A stretch of DNA of 64,000 bases from assembly GCF_001552635.1 (NCBI RefSeq), contig NZ_BCRO01000026.1, positions 124,001 through 188,000 on the forward strand. The letters are read 5' to 3'. The stretch comes from Actinomadura hibisca NBRC 15177 (GTDB lineage: Bacteria > Actinomycetota > Actinomycetes > Streptosporangiales > Streptosporangiaceae). Below, piece by piece: positions 1 to 8,043 of the stretch. A program made the position numbers and the translations under genes. The notes beneath the pieces were generated by a model, which saw only the letters and a list, made by a program, of their open reading frames with translations, was not told the origin of the DNA and did no database searches. How positions within the stretch are numbered: the stretch's first letter is position 1; the number at the start of each line of letters is the position of its first letter.

Positions 1-52
1 CGGCCAGCGACAGGCTGTTGCCGTCCGGATCCAGCACGACGACGTGACGCAC
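1..52 (-). CDS. Partial reading frame at window edge, possible VOC/glyoxalase-like piece
   Basis: Only the first 17 codons would lie in the window. On the minus strand a GTG at 50-52 follows a GGGGGA sequence by about 10 nt. The frame reads RHVVVLDPDGNSLSLA and stays open to base 1. DPDGN followed by a hydrophobic strand is common at the end of VOC/glyoxalase domains but also occurs elsewhere, and a true VOC C-terminus would need upstream sequence that is absent here. It could be a decayed remnant or the start of an unrelated protein. The gene at 178 is divergent. Confidence 0.2.
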   Translation of the reverse strand, partial: MRHVVVLDPDGNSLSLA

Positions 53-177
53 GCCGTTGCCGTCCCCCGTCCGAGCTACCGGCGAATGTCCTCCCAGCGG
101 GGAAGATCGCGGGTCGCCGGTTCCCTAGCGTTCGTCTGGCCGCCGAATCCCGCGCGGAAACCTCGCAAGGAGTCGTC

Positions 178-1008
178 ATGCGATTGTTGAAGCAGCTCTT
201 GCCCGTCGTCCTGGTCGCCTTCGTCGGCGGGCAGGTCGTCGTGGCGGTGGAGGACAGCCCGGTTCTGAGCCTGGTCATCGGCCTCATGACGGCCGTGCTC
301 GCGGTGCTCGTGTACGCCTGGACGGTGCGCTGGTCCGAGCACCGCGCACCGGTCGAGGTCGCCGTCAGGGGCGCCACTACCCGCACCCTGCTGGGGGTGC
401 TGATCGGCGCCGGGTGGTTCGCGGCCGTCATCGGCAACATCGCCTTCAACGGCGGTTACCGGGTCGAGGGCTTCGGGGAGATCGCGGGCCCGGTCGGCCT
501 GGTCGGCTTCATGGCCGCCGCCTCCGTGACGGAGGAGCTGATGTTCCGCGGCGTCCTGTTCCGGATCACGGAGGAACGCCTCGGCACATGGTGGTCGCTG
601 GTCCTGACCAGCGTGCTGTTCGGCCTGTGGCACATGCTCAACCCGGACGCCACGCTGTGGGGCGCGGTCGCCATCGCGATCTCGGCCGGCGGGACGCTCG
701 CCGCCGCGTACGCCGCCTTCCGCACCCTCTGGGTGCCGATCGGCCTGCACTTCGGCTGGAACTTCGCCCAGGGCGGCGTCTTCGGCACCGCGGTGTCCGG
801 CAACGGCGAGAACGACGGGCTCCTGGACGGCGTGTTGTCCGGCCCGGCCATCCTCACCGGCGGCAAGTTCGGCCCGGAGGCGAGCCCGCACACGGTCCTG
901 TCCGGCGTCATCCTGACGGTCGTGTTCCTGTGGCTGGCCCGCAGGCGGGGCACCCTGGTCCGCCGCAAGGCCGAGGCGCCCGCCCCGGCCGCTAGCCTGG
1001 CCCGGTGA
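178..1008 (+). CDS. CPBP family intramembrane glutamic endopeptidase
   Basis: A 276-residue polytopic membrane protein of the CPBP (CAAX protease and bacteriocin-processing) family. The family signature is visible: the glutamate pair in VTEELMFRG (about residues 117-125), then FGLWHMLNP near 150 and GLHFGWNFAQG near 190, which supply the His and Asn of the predicted membrane-embedded active site. Several hydrophobic segments flank these motifs. The ATG follows AAGGAG by 6 nt. Its stop overlaps the GTG of the next gene (GTGA), so it is co-transcribed with the two-component pair. Substrate unknown; bacterial members process peptides or prenylated-type proteins, or act in bacteriocin self-immunity. 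The coupling to a sensor kinase suggests a surface-stress role, which is inference. Confidence 0.88.
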   Translation: MRLLKQLLPVVLVAFVGGQVVVAVEDSPVLSLVIGLMTAVLAVLVYAWTVRWSEHRAPVEVAVRGATTRTLLGVLIGAGWFAAVIGNIAFNGGYRVEGFGEIAGPVGLVGFMAAASVTEELMFRGVLFRITEERLGTWWSLVLTSVLFGLWHMLNPDATLWGAVAIAISAGGTLAAAYAAFRTLWVPIGLHFGWNFAQGGVFGTAVSGNGENDGLLDGVLSGPAILTGGKFGPEASPHTVLSGVILTVVFLWLARRRGTLVRRKAEAPAPAASLAR

Positions 1009-2171
1009 TCGGTCTGCGGCGGCTCCCGGCCCGCTGGCGGCGCTGGGACGTGACGGTCCGGGACGTCCCGCTCGCGCTGCTGTTCGCCGTCGTGTCGTTC
1101 CTGCCGGTGTTCCGCGGCCACGAGACGCAGGTCGGCGAGCTCCCGGCCCGCCCCTTCGACGCGATGGCCATCGCGGCGCTCGCCCTCCACTGCCTCCCGC
1201 TCGTCGTGCGCCGCCGGTGGCCGGCCGCGTGCCTCGCCCTGGTGACGCTCGGTTTCGCCGTCGCGGAACTGCGCGGCTACCACATGGTCGCGGGGACCGC
1301 GCTGCCCGTCGCGCTGCTGAGCGCGGGCGCCCATCTGGAACGCCACCGGCGCCTCACCGTCGCCGTCCTGTCCGCCGCGTACGCGCTGCTGGCGGTCACG
1401 CTCAACCAGCTCGGCGGGACCGAGCGGCTGGACGGCTACGTGGTGTTCTACCTGGGGCTGGCCGTCCCCTGGGGCATCGGCTCCTGGTTGCGCTCGACGC
1501 GGGCCGCCGAGGCCGAGCACCGCCTCCGCGTCGCCGAGGCCACCCGCGCCGCCGAACGCACCCGCATCGCCCGCGAACTCCACGACGTCGTGACCCACCA
1601 CGTGACGGCGATGGTCGTGCAGGCCGAGGCGGCGCGCTACCTGACCGCCGCGCCCGACCGCCTCGACGAGACCCTGAACGCCGTCACCGACACCGGCCGC
1701 CGGGCCATCGCCGACCTGCGGCACCTGCTCGACCTGCTCAACCCCGACCACGGCACCGCGCCCGCGAACCGCGTCCGGACGCCGTCCACCGGCGACCTCC
1801 GCACGCTCGTGGAGCAGACGCGCCAGGCCGGGCAGCCGGTGGAGTTCACCGAGGAGGGCGAGCGGGCCGAGTCCGGCGGCAGCGCCGAGTTCGTCGCCTA
1901 CCGGGTCGTGCAGGAAGCCCTGACCAACGCCCTCAAGTACGCCCACGGCCACCGCACCGTCACCCGGGTGCGCTACGGCGAGAAGGAGATCACCGTGGAG
2001 GTCGGCACCGACGGCCCCGGGAACCGGGCCGCGTCCCCCGGCGGCAGCGGGCGGGGCCTGGCCGGGCTCGGCGAGCGGGTCGACGCCCTGGGCGGCGAGT
2101 TCAACGCGGCCGGACGCGCGGGCGGCGGCTTCGACGTGCGGGCGCGCATCCCCGCCGGAGGCCCGTCGTGA
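1005..2171 (+). CDS. NarL-type sensor histidine kinase
   Basis: A 388-residue kinase. Four or five hydrophobic segments occupy about residues 20-160, followed by a short coiled linker. The HisKA_3 dimerisation helix contains RIARELHDVVTHHV with the phospho-acceptor His193. A compact HATPase domain follows, with EALTNALKYA near 305 and GRGLAGLGER near 350. No periplasmic sensor domain is visible, so it probably senses through its membrane segments. The GTG start overlaps the upstream stop by 4 nt, and its own stop overlaps the response-regulator start by 4 nt, so the three genes form a translationally coupled operon. The partner is the adjacent LuxR-type regulator. Confidence 0.9.
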   Translation: MIGLRRLPARWRRWDVTVRDVPLALLFAVVSFLPVFRGHETQVGELPARPFDAMAIAALALHCLPLVVRRRWPAACLALVTLGFAVAELRGYHMVAGTALPVALLSAGAHLERHRRLTVAVLSAAYALLAVTLNQLGGTERLDGYVVFYLGLAVPWGIGSWLRSTRAAEAEHRLRVAEATRAAERTRIARELHDVVTHHVTAMVVQAEAARYLTAAPDRLDETLNAVTDTGRRAIADLRHLLDLLNPDHGTAPANRVRTPSTGDLRTLVEQTRQAGQPVEFTEEGERAESGGSAEFVAYRVVQEALTNALKYAHGHRTVTRVRYGEKEITVEVGTDGPGNRAASPGGSGRGLAGLGERVDALGGEFNAAGRAGGGFDVRARIPAGGPS

Positions 2172-2824
2172 CCGCACCGGTGCGGGTGCTGGTCTGCGAC
2201 GACCAGGCGCTGATCCGCACCGGCTTCGCGACGATCATCGACGCCCAGCCCGACCTGGCGGTGGTGGGGGAGTGCGGGGACGGGCGCGCCGCCGTCGGGC
2301 TCGCCCGCCGACTGCGGCCGGACATCGTCGTGATGGACGTGCGGATGCCGGTGCTCGACGGCATCGAGGCGACCCGCCTGCTGGCCGGCGCCGGGGTGCC
2401 GGACCCGGTCAAGGTGCTCGTGGTGACGACGTTCAACCTGGACGAGTACGTCTACGAGGCGCTGCGCGCGGGGGCGAGCGGGTTCCTGCTCAAGGACGCG
2501 CCGCCCGCGCAGCTCCTGCACGGCATCCGCACCGTCGCGAGCGGCGCCGCGCTGCTCGCGCCCGAGGTGACGCGGCAGCTCGTCGGCCGGTACGCGGCGC
2601 GGATCCGTCCCGCCGGAGACCCGGCCGACGTCGCGCTGACGCCCCGCGAGCTGGAGGTGTTGCGCCTGATCGCCGACGGCCTGTCCAACAGCGAGATCGC
2701 CGCGACGCTGGTGCTCAGCCAGGAGACCGTCAAGACGTACGTGTCGCGCATCCTCACCAAGCTGGACCTGCGCGACCGCGTGCAGGCCGTCGTCTACGCG
2801 TACCGCAACGGCCTGGTCACCTGA
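2168..2824 (+). CDS. NarL/LuxR family response regulator
   Basis: A 218-residue response regulator. The receiver domain has the acidic pair Asp11-Asp12, phospho-acceptor Asp57 in VVMDVRMP and Lys109 in FLLKDAPP. A C-terminal LuxR-type helix-turn-helix follows (LTPRELEVLRLIADGLSNSE then TVKTYVSRILTKL). The GTG at 2168 overlaps the kinase stop (GTGA), a common arrangement for cognate pairs in actinomycetes. Its targets cannot be read from the sequence; the coupled CPBP gene is the obvious candidate. Confidence 0.92.
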   Translation: MTAPVRVLVCDDQALIRTGFATIIDAQPDLAVVGECGDGRAAVGLARRLRPDIVVMDVRMPVLDGIEATRLLAGAGVPDPVKVLVVTTFNLDEYVYEALRAGASGFLLKDAPPAQLLHGIRTVASGAALLAPEVTRQLVGRYAARIRPAGDPADVALTPRELEVLRLIADGLSNSEIAATLVLSQETVKTYVSRILTKLDLRDRVQAVVYAYRNGLVT

Positions 2825-2942
2825 GGCCCGCCGTCCTCGGCCTACCGGCGCACCCGGTTCCAGCCTGGCGACGACGCCTGACAGGCGACCATGCAGCAGT
2901 CCGTCAGCCCTCGCAGGTCAGGTCCTCCGTTGACGGGGACGG

Positions 2943-3656
2943 CTACGTGGACAGCCGGTCCAACCACTCCGTCAGCAACCGCTGTTCGGCGTCGCTGAGA
3001 ACGTCCTGCTCGGGCAGTGCGGCGCGCAGGGCGCGGGCGGCACCGGCCGGGCCCTGCTCCTGCACGGCCGGCTCCTGAGTGGTGACGGCGGTGACCATCG
3101 CCTCGCGCAGCGCGCGGAGGAGGGCGGGGTCGCGCTGCGGCTCGGGCAGGGACAACCAGGTCAGGACGGCGCCGCGTGCGGTGGCGTGGACGATCTGCGC
3201 CGCGACGTCCTCCCCGACCCGCAGCAGGCCCGCGGCGGCCAGGCGGCGGATGCGCTTCATGAGCAGGTCGAGGCCGGTCTGGAAGACGGTGGTGGACCTG
3301 GCGGGCTCGGCGTACATCAGCGCGTACAGCGCGGGGTTGGCCAGCCCGAACTCGACCGCGATGTCCCAGGCGGCGCGCAGTTCCCCGACCGGGTCCTGCG
3401 GGTCGGGGTCGATGTGCTTGGCGGCCAGGAACCGGGCGAAGCCGTGTTCGGCGACGGCGTCGAGCAGCCCCTCCTTGTCGCCGAACAGCCGGTACAGGGC
3501 CGGTGGTTGCAGCCCGGCGGCGTCGGCGACCGCGCGGGTGGTGACGGCGTCGCGGCCCCGGCGTTCCAGCAGCTCGATCGCGACGCCGACGATCCGGCGG
3601 CGGGTCTGCTCGCGCGTTGTGGCGGCGGGCTCTGCGTGGTTCGGGTCGACCGGCAT
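2943..3656 (-). CDS. TetR/AcrR family transcriptional regulator
   Basis: A 237-residue TetR-family repressor. The N-terminal helix-turn-helix reads AVTTRAVADAAGLQPPALYR (about residues 40-60), followed by FGDKEGLLDAV and a TetR_C-type ligand domain. The ATG at 3656 is chosen because it places the HTH at the usual distance; an upstream in-frame extension would run through the operator. It is divergent from the amidohydrolase at 3786, and a 44-bp palindrome lies between them. It probably represses itself and the amidohydrolase and is released by an aromatic or related ligand; the ligand is inference. Confidence 0.88.
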   Translation of the reverse strand: MPVDPNHAEPAATTREQTRRRIVGVAIELLERRGRDAVTTRAVADAAGLQPPALYRLFGDKEGLLDAVAEHGFARFLAAKHIDPDPQDPVGELRAAWDIAVEFGLANPALYALMYAEPARSTTVFQTGLDLLMKRIRRLAAAGLLRVGEDVAAQIVHATARGAVLTWLSLPEPQRDPALLRALREAMVTAVTTQEPAVQEQGPAGAARALRAALPEQDVLSDAEQRLLTEWLDRLST

Positions 3657-3687
3657 CCAGCGATGATAACGCCGTGCGGATACCAAG

Positions 3688-3731
3688 GTTATTATCGACG
3701 TTAACGCTATAGCGTTGACATCGATAATAAC
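3688..3731. promoter_or_regulatory. 44-bp near-perfect palindromic operator
   Basis: The left arm begins GTTATTATCGA (3688-3698) and the right arm ends TCGATAATAAC (3721-3731). They surround the perfect 14-bp core AACGCTATAGCGTT (3703-3716) with the same centre (3709/3710). Twenty of the 22 base pairs match. GATAACG also occurs outside the palindrome as a direct repeat at 3665-3671 and 3735-3741. The AT-rich site lies 31 bp upstream of the TetR start and 54 bp upstream of the amidohydrolase start, so one bound repressor could shut both promoters. The nested core and flanks suggest two TetR dimers. Confidence 0.8.
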
Positions 3732-3785
3732 GCTGATAACGTCTCTCCCCATCCATTGGAACCACCACGTGCAGGGAGTACCGCC

Positions 3786-4829
3786 ATGCCCGACCGTCTG
3801 CGGATCATCGGAGTGGAAGAGACCGTCGTCGTGCCCGCCGTCCACGAGGCGTACCTGCGGGCCGGATCACCGCAGCTCCCCGCCCGCGGCTTCGGCGACG
3901 GCCCGATCGCCGCGAACCTGCGCGAGACCGGTGAACGGCGGCTGGCCCACATGGACGACCAGGGCATCGACGTCGCCGTGTTGTCCCTGTCGTCGCCGGG
4001 TGTGCAGGACCTGCCGGAGGCCGACGCCGTCATGGTGGCCCGCGAGGCCAACGACCAGCTCGCGGAGATCGTCGCCGCGCGTCCCGACCGTTTCCAGGCG
4101 TTCGCCGCGATCCCCACCCAGTCGCCGGCCGCCGCCGCGGCCGAGCTGGAGCGAGCGGTGGGCGAGCTGGGCTTCCCCGGCGCGATGTTGTACGGCCGCA
4201 CCGGGGACAAGCTCGCCGACCACCCGGACAACGACGAGCTGTACGCCACCGCTGAGCGGCTCGGCGTGCCGCTGCACTTCCATCCGCAGACGCCGGTCCA
4301 GCCGGTGATCGACGCCTACTACTCCGGCCTCGGCCCGATCGGCGTGCCGCTGGCCGGGGCGGCGATCGGCTGGTACTACGACCTGGGCGTGCAGTACCTA
4401 CGGATGATCTTCTCGGGCGTCTTCGACCGCTTCCCCGGCCTCCAGGTGATCGCCGGGCACTGGGGCGAGGTCGTGCTGTTCTACCTCGACCACACCGGGT
4501 TCTTCGCCGAGGCCGGCGGCCTCCAGCGGCCGCTCGCGGACTACTTCCGGCAGAACTTCTGGGTCGCGGGCAGCGGCACCAACAGCCCCCGCTACCTGCG
4601 CTGGACCGCCGAGGTCATGGGCACCGACCGGATGTTGTACTCCACCGACTACCCCTTCACCTACGGCTTCCGCCCCGGCGGCTTCCCCTACGTCGACACC
4701 AGCGACGGCGCCGCCCGTTCCTTCCTGGAGGACGCGCCCTTCACCGACGAGCAGAAGGCCGACATCGCCCACCGCAACTGGGAACGCCTCACCGCCCGCG
4801 CATCCGGCGGAACCACCGCGCACTCCTGA
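3786..4829 (+). CDS. Amidohydrolase-2 family protein (gamma-resorcylate decarboxylase/ACMSD-like)
   Basis: A 347-residue TIM-barrel metal-dependent hydrolase or decarboxylase of the Amidohydro_2 group. Recognisable elements are VEETVVVP near the N-terminus (the EEH segment of gamma-resorcylate decarboxylases), LHFHPQTP, GHWGEVVLFYLDH and YSTDYPF, the last carrying the conserved metal-binding Asp. The His expected after the Glu pair is Thr here, so metal binding may be altered. AGGGAG precedes the ATG. The gene is divergent from a TetR regulator with a shared palindrome, consistent with an inducible aromatic-acid or detoxification enzyme. Exact substrate unknown. Confidence 0.8.
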   Translation: MPDRLRIIGVEETVVVPAVHEAYLRAGSPQLPARGFGDGPIAANLRETGERRLAHMDDQGIDVAVLSLSSPGVQDLPEADAVMVAREANDQLAEIVAARPDRFQAFAAIPTQSPAAAAAELERAVGELGFPGAMLYGRTGDKLADHPDNDELYATAERLGVPLHFHPQTPVQPVIDAYYSGLGPIGVPLAGAAIGWYYDLGVQYLRMIFSGVFDRFPGLQVIAGHWGEVVLFYLDHTGFFAEAGGLQRPLADYFRQNFWVAGSGTNSPRYLRWTAEVMGTDRMLYSTDYPFTYGFRPGGFPYVDTSDGAARSFLEDAPFTDEQKADIAHRNWERLTARASGGTTAHS

Positions 4830-4932
4830 GCGGCCCTGCACGCTCCGCGCTGAAACACGGTGAACGGGGCGGCGGCCCGAGCGTCAGCGCTCCGCCGACG
4901 GCGCGTACCCGCTGGTCCCCGGCGTCGACGGC

Positions 4933-6501
4933 GTGGTGCGCGACGCGGCGGGCGCCGTCCGCTACGCGGCCCTGGACGACACGGCCCTGGGGACGTTCGC
5001 CGAGCGCACCCTCATCGACCCCCGCCGCAGCGTGGTCCTGCCCGACGGCGTCGACCCCGTGCGGATCGCCGCCGCGATGAACCCGGCCATGTCGTCCTGG
5101 GTCGCGCTGCGCCGCCGCGTCGGCTTCCGCGCCGGTCAGCGCGTCCTCGTCCTCGGCGCCACCGGCAACGCCGGGCGGACGGCGCTCCAGATCGCCAAGC
5201 TGCTCGGCGCCGACGAGACGATCACCTACGACCGGATCGGCCGGGCGGCCGACGTCGACGTGGTCATCGACTACGTGTGGGGCGAGCCCGCCGCCGACGC
5301 CATGTTCGCGCTGGCCGAAAACCTCGCGCAGGAGGCGCTGGCCGAGGCGCTGGTCACCTGGCCGCGCGACGGCGTCCCCCGCAACCCCGCCGGATGGTTG
5401 CTGACCGTCGGCCGGCGCCGCGCGATCGACGCCTTCCGCCGCCGCTCGACGCTGGACGACAAATACGCCGCCCTCGCCCGCGGTCTGGACGAGGGCGGCG
5501 CGGTCACCGGCACCGCCCCCGCTCCCGCCGATCCGCCCGAGGACGCCGACATGTTGTGGGACCCCGACCAGATCGACGACGACGTGCTGGCGCTGATGTT
5601 CGTCTCCTGCCATCCGGTGCTGGCTCCGGAGGCGCGGGTGGCGCTGACGCTGCGAGTGGTCGGCGGCCTGACCAGCGACGAGATCGCCCGCGCGTTCCTG
5701 GTCCCGACCGCCACCGTGCAGGCCAGGATCACCCGGGCCAAGAAGACCCTGGTCGCGGCCCGGGTGCCGTTCGAGGTGCCACCCGCGCACGAGCGGCGCG
5801 AACGGCTCGGCTCGGTGCTCAGCGCCGTCTACCTGATCTTCACCGAGGGGTCCTCGGCCAGCTCGGGTGCCGAGCTCATGCGGCTCGACCTGGCCGGGGA
5901 GGGCCAGCGCCTGGCCCGGGTGCTGAGCCGCCTGGTTCCCGACGAGCCCGAGGTGCACAGCCTCCTCGCGCTGCTGGAACTCACCGCGGCGCGCTTCCCC
6001 GCCCGCACCGGACCGGACGGCGAACCCGTCCTGCTGGAACACCAGGACCGCCGCCGCTGGGACCGGTCGGCGATCCGCCGGGGACGCGCCGCCCTCGCCC
6101 GCGCCGAGCAGGCCGGACGGGGCCTGGGCGCCTACGGCCTCCAGGCGGCGATCGCCGAATGCCATGCCGTCGCGGAATCCGTCGAGACCACCGACTGGGA
6201 ACGCATCGTGCTGCTGTACGAGGCGCTGGGACGGCTCACGCCCTCACCGCTGATCGACCTCAACCGGGCGGTGGCGGTCTCGATGGCGCACGGCCCGACG
6301 GCGGCGCTCCCGATCGTCGACGGACTGGCGGGCACGAAGGAACTGGCGAACACGCACCTGCTGCCCACCGTCCGCGCCGAACTGCTCATCCGCCTCGGCC
6401 GCGCCGAGCAGGCGCGCGCCGAACTGGAGCGGGCCATCAAACTGTGCGGCAACCAGCGCGAACGCGCGGTCCTGACCGGCAAGCTCACCGCCCTCGGTTG
6501 A
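4933..6501 (+). pseudogene. Chimeric ORF: truncated alcohol dehydrogenase fused to DUF6596-type ECF sigma factor
   Basis: One open frame of 522 codons from a GTG joins two unrelated families. Residues 1 to about 122 are the middle of a zinc-type alcohol dehydrogenase/quinone oxidoreductase, with Rossmann motif VLVLGATGNAGRTALQIAK. The GroES-like N-terminal domain is gone; the frame upstream of the GTG still reads YPLVPGVDG, then stops at 4861. Near residue 125 (LAENLAQEAL, about 5315-5335) it becomes a SigI/DUF6596-type ECF sigma factor: VTWPRDGVP, PAGWLLTVGRRRAIDAFRRR, the sigma-4-like TSDEIARAFLVPTATVQARI and the full C-terminal helical region. The ADH C-terminus and the first 30 or so sigma residues are missing. 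The coding frame is intact through the junction, so it may be expressed, but both parts look crippled. It converges on the TfoX-like gene. Confidence 0.75.
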
Positions 6502-6504
6502 CCG

Positions 6505-6834
6505 TCACGTCGCGTGTTGCAAGGAGGCGACGTACTGATGGGCTTCCTGGGCCACGCTCCGCCACAGCGCGAGCGTCTCCACGTCGTCCCCTTGCTCAGG
6601 GAACTCGATCCACTCGCGCATCGTCCGCTTCCCCATGACGACCTCGTCAGCGGTCCCGGCGGCGACGAGTTCACCGGCCCGCGCCCTCGGAAGCTTCACG
6701 ATGAGCTGCCCGCGACGGCCCAGGAACGCGAACACCTTGCCGCCGACCCGCAGGCCAGGGCTGCGGAACATCGTCCCCATGGACACGTCGTCGAAGTCCT
6801 CGGCAATCCGGTCGAGAAGGTCGCGGTTGGTCAT
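6505..6834 (-). CDS. TfoX/Sxy N-terminal domain protein
   Basis: A 109-residue single-domain protein of the TfoX_N type. It has the typical MGTMFRSPGLRVGGKVFAFL segment, the strand LIVKLPRARAGELV and the closing MREWIEFPEQGDDVETLALW. The family is named after a competence regulator, but in actinomycetes these stand-alone domains are uncharacterised, often sit beside sigma factors or HxlR genes, and have no known DNA-binding role. It is separated by 14 nt from the upstream HxlR gene and is probably co-transcribed with it. Confidence 0.82.
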   Translation of the reverse strand: MTNRDLLDRIAEDFDDVSMGTMFRSPGLRVGGKVFAFLGRRGQLIVKLPRARAGELVAAGTADEVVMGKRTMREWIEFPEQGDDVETLALWRSVAQEAHQYVASLQHAT

Positions 6835-6848
6835 CGGTCCGTCCTTTC

Positions 6849-7469
6849 CTAGGGAAGAACACGTTCGAGTGCCGCGGTGGAACCATCAACGACCAGCCCT
6901 TCCGCCTGCGCCGTCACCTGGCCGGTGAAGAGCTGCACCAGCACCTCGGGAGGCGCGGTGACGGTGGCGTCGGGCCGACGGTCGGGCGAGCACGGGTGCA
7001 CGTCGATGCGGCCTTGCTCGGCGACGATGTCGCAGCCGTCGTGCAGATCGCCGAGACGCACGACGACGGCGGGCTCCTCGGGCGCGCGGTCACGGCACAG
7101 GTAGCGCAGCGGCAGCGCGAACCAGTGCATCCGGAACTCGTCGTCGCCCGGCGGCTCCAGCATCAGGGGCGCGCCCCAGCGGACCAGTTCGCGGACGACG
7201 CCGCCGAGATCCCGGCCGCGCTCGGTGAGATCGATCAGCGTCGCGGCGACCGGCGGCGGCCGGTCGTACCGGGTGACCAGCGCGGCCGACTCCATCTCGC
7301 GCAGCCGGTCGGCCAGCAGGTTGCTGGCGATGCCGGGCAACCCGCGCCGCAGGTCGGAGAAGCGGCAGGGGCCCTGCGTGAGGAGTTCGCGGACGATCAG
7401 CAGGGTCCAGCGGTCGCCGACCCGGTCCAGGGCGCGCGCCATCGAGCAGTACTGATCGTACGAACGCAT
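6849..7469 (-). CDS. HxlR-type winged-helix regulator with extra C-terminal domain
   Basis: A 206-residue regulator. The N-terminal half is a HxlR winged helix (CSMARALDRVGDRWTLLIVR, RFSDLRRGLPGIASNLLADR, DLTERGRDL). The C-terminal 90 or so residues resemble the SCP2-like extension seen in many actinobacterial HxlR proteins, which probably binds a small hydrophobic ligand. It is divergent from the SnoaL gene at 7546 with a 12-bp inverted repeat between them, so autoregulation and control of that gene are likely. The TfoX-like gene follows in the same direction. Confidence 0.85.
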   Translation of the reverse strand: MRSYDQYCSMARALDRVGDRWTLLIVRELLTQGPCRFSDLRRGLPGIASNLLADRLREMESAALVTRYDRPPPVAATLIDLTERGRDLGGVVRELVRWGAPLMLEPPGDDEFRMHWFALPLRYLCRDRAPEEPAVVVRLGDLHDGCDIVAEQGRIDVHPCSPDRRPDATVTAPPEVLVQLFTGQVTAQAEGLVVDGSTAALERVLP

Positions 7470-7488
7470 GGCGCCATTCTATCGACAT

Positions 7489-7526
7489 GGTTGAAAAACT
7501 CCACCAGCCAGTTTAGTTTTTCAACC
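7489..7526. promoter_or_regulatory. Inverted-repeat operator between HxlR and SnoaL genes
   Basis: GGTTGAAAAACT (7489-7500) is repeated perfectly in inverse as AGTTTTTCAACC (7515-7526), with 14 bp between. It sits 20 bp from each start codon and is the only AT-rich element in the gap. This is the expected geometry for an HxlR dimer site controlling both divergent genes. Confidence 0.72.
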
Positions 7527-7545
7527 ACAACGAAGGGAGACCGAC

Positions 7546-7926
7546 ATGACCGTCGTCAGCGAAGCCGCGCCTTCCGTGATCCAGGCGTACTACCGGATCC
7601 TCACGGGCGGGGCGGAGAACTACGGGGACGGCCACGAACTGGCACCCCTCCTGGCCGACGACCTGGACTTCGAGGGCCCCATCGCCGGCCGCGTCACCGG
7701 CGCCGCCCGCTTCCGGCAGGGCGTCCGGGGCTTCATCGCCAACGTCGGCGGGATCGACCTGATCCAGGAGGTCCACGACCCGGACGGGACGGCCGTCCTC
7801 TACGACGCCCACCTGCCCAAGGGAGTCGTCAGGTTCACCGAGTTCTTCACCCTCGCCGACGGCAGGATCCAGCGGCTCCGCGTCCAGTACGACCCTGCCG
7901 ACTACCTGGCCAAGGGCGGCGGCTGA
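7546..7926 (+). CDS. SnoaL-like/NTF2-fold protein
   Basis: A 126-residue protein of the NTF2-like superfamily. It has an N-terminal helix with VIQAYYRILTGG, then LAPLLADDLDFEGPIAGRVTGAARFRQGVRGF and a C-terminal sheet ending LRVQYDPADYLAKG. Members are polyketide cyclase-type, ketosteroid-isomerase-type or purely binding proteins; no catalytic residues are secure here. GAAGGGAGA precedes the ATG by 6 nt. It is divergent from the HxlR regulator, which probably represses it. Confidence 0.8.
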   Translation: MTVVSEAAPSVIQAYYRILTGGAENYGDGHELAPLLADDLDFEGPIAGRVTGAARFRQGVRGFIANVGGIDLIQEVHDPDGTAVLYDAHLPKGVVRFTEFFTLADGRIQRLRVQYDPADYLAKGGG

Positions 7927-7977
7927 CCCCACCGCAGCCCCCGTCGTCCCGAAGGGCGAAGATTGATCTCCACCGCC

Positions 7978-8004
7978 TGTCACAAACCAGCGGCGTCCGG
8001 AGTC
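7978..8004 (+). promoter_or_regulatory. Candidate ECF41-type promoter
   Basis: TGTCACA (7978-7984), a 16-nt spacer and AGTC (8001-8004) closely match the known ECF41 promoter form TGTCACA-N16-CGTC. It lies 40 nt upstream of the ECF41-type sigma gene, consistent with autoregulation. Confidence 0.55.
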
Positions 8005-8043
8005 TTGTAGGGGACACGACCGCAGCGGAGAGGGGAACCAGCC

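Noticed and set aside
2168..2824. This response regulator as the DevR that reads the DosR-like boxes
   Set aside because: It is paired with a membrane kinase without GAF haem domains and is 37-49 kb from the boxes; NarL-type regulators are too numerous to assign on fold alone.
7978..7997. TGTCACA with CGTC at 7994 as the ECF41 promoter
   Set aside because: The spacer would be only 9 nt; the AGTC at 8001 gives the required 16 nt.
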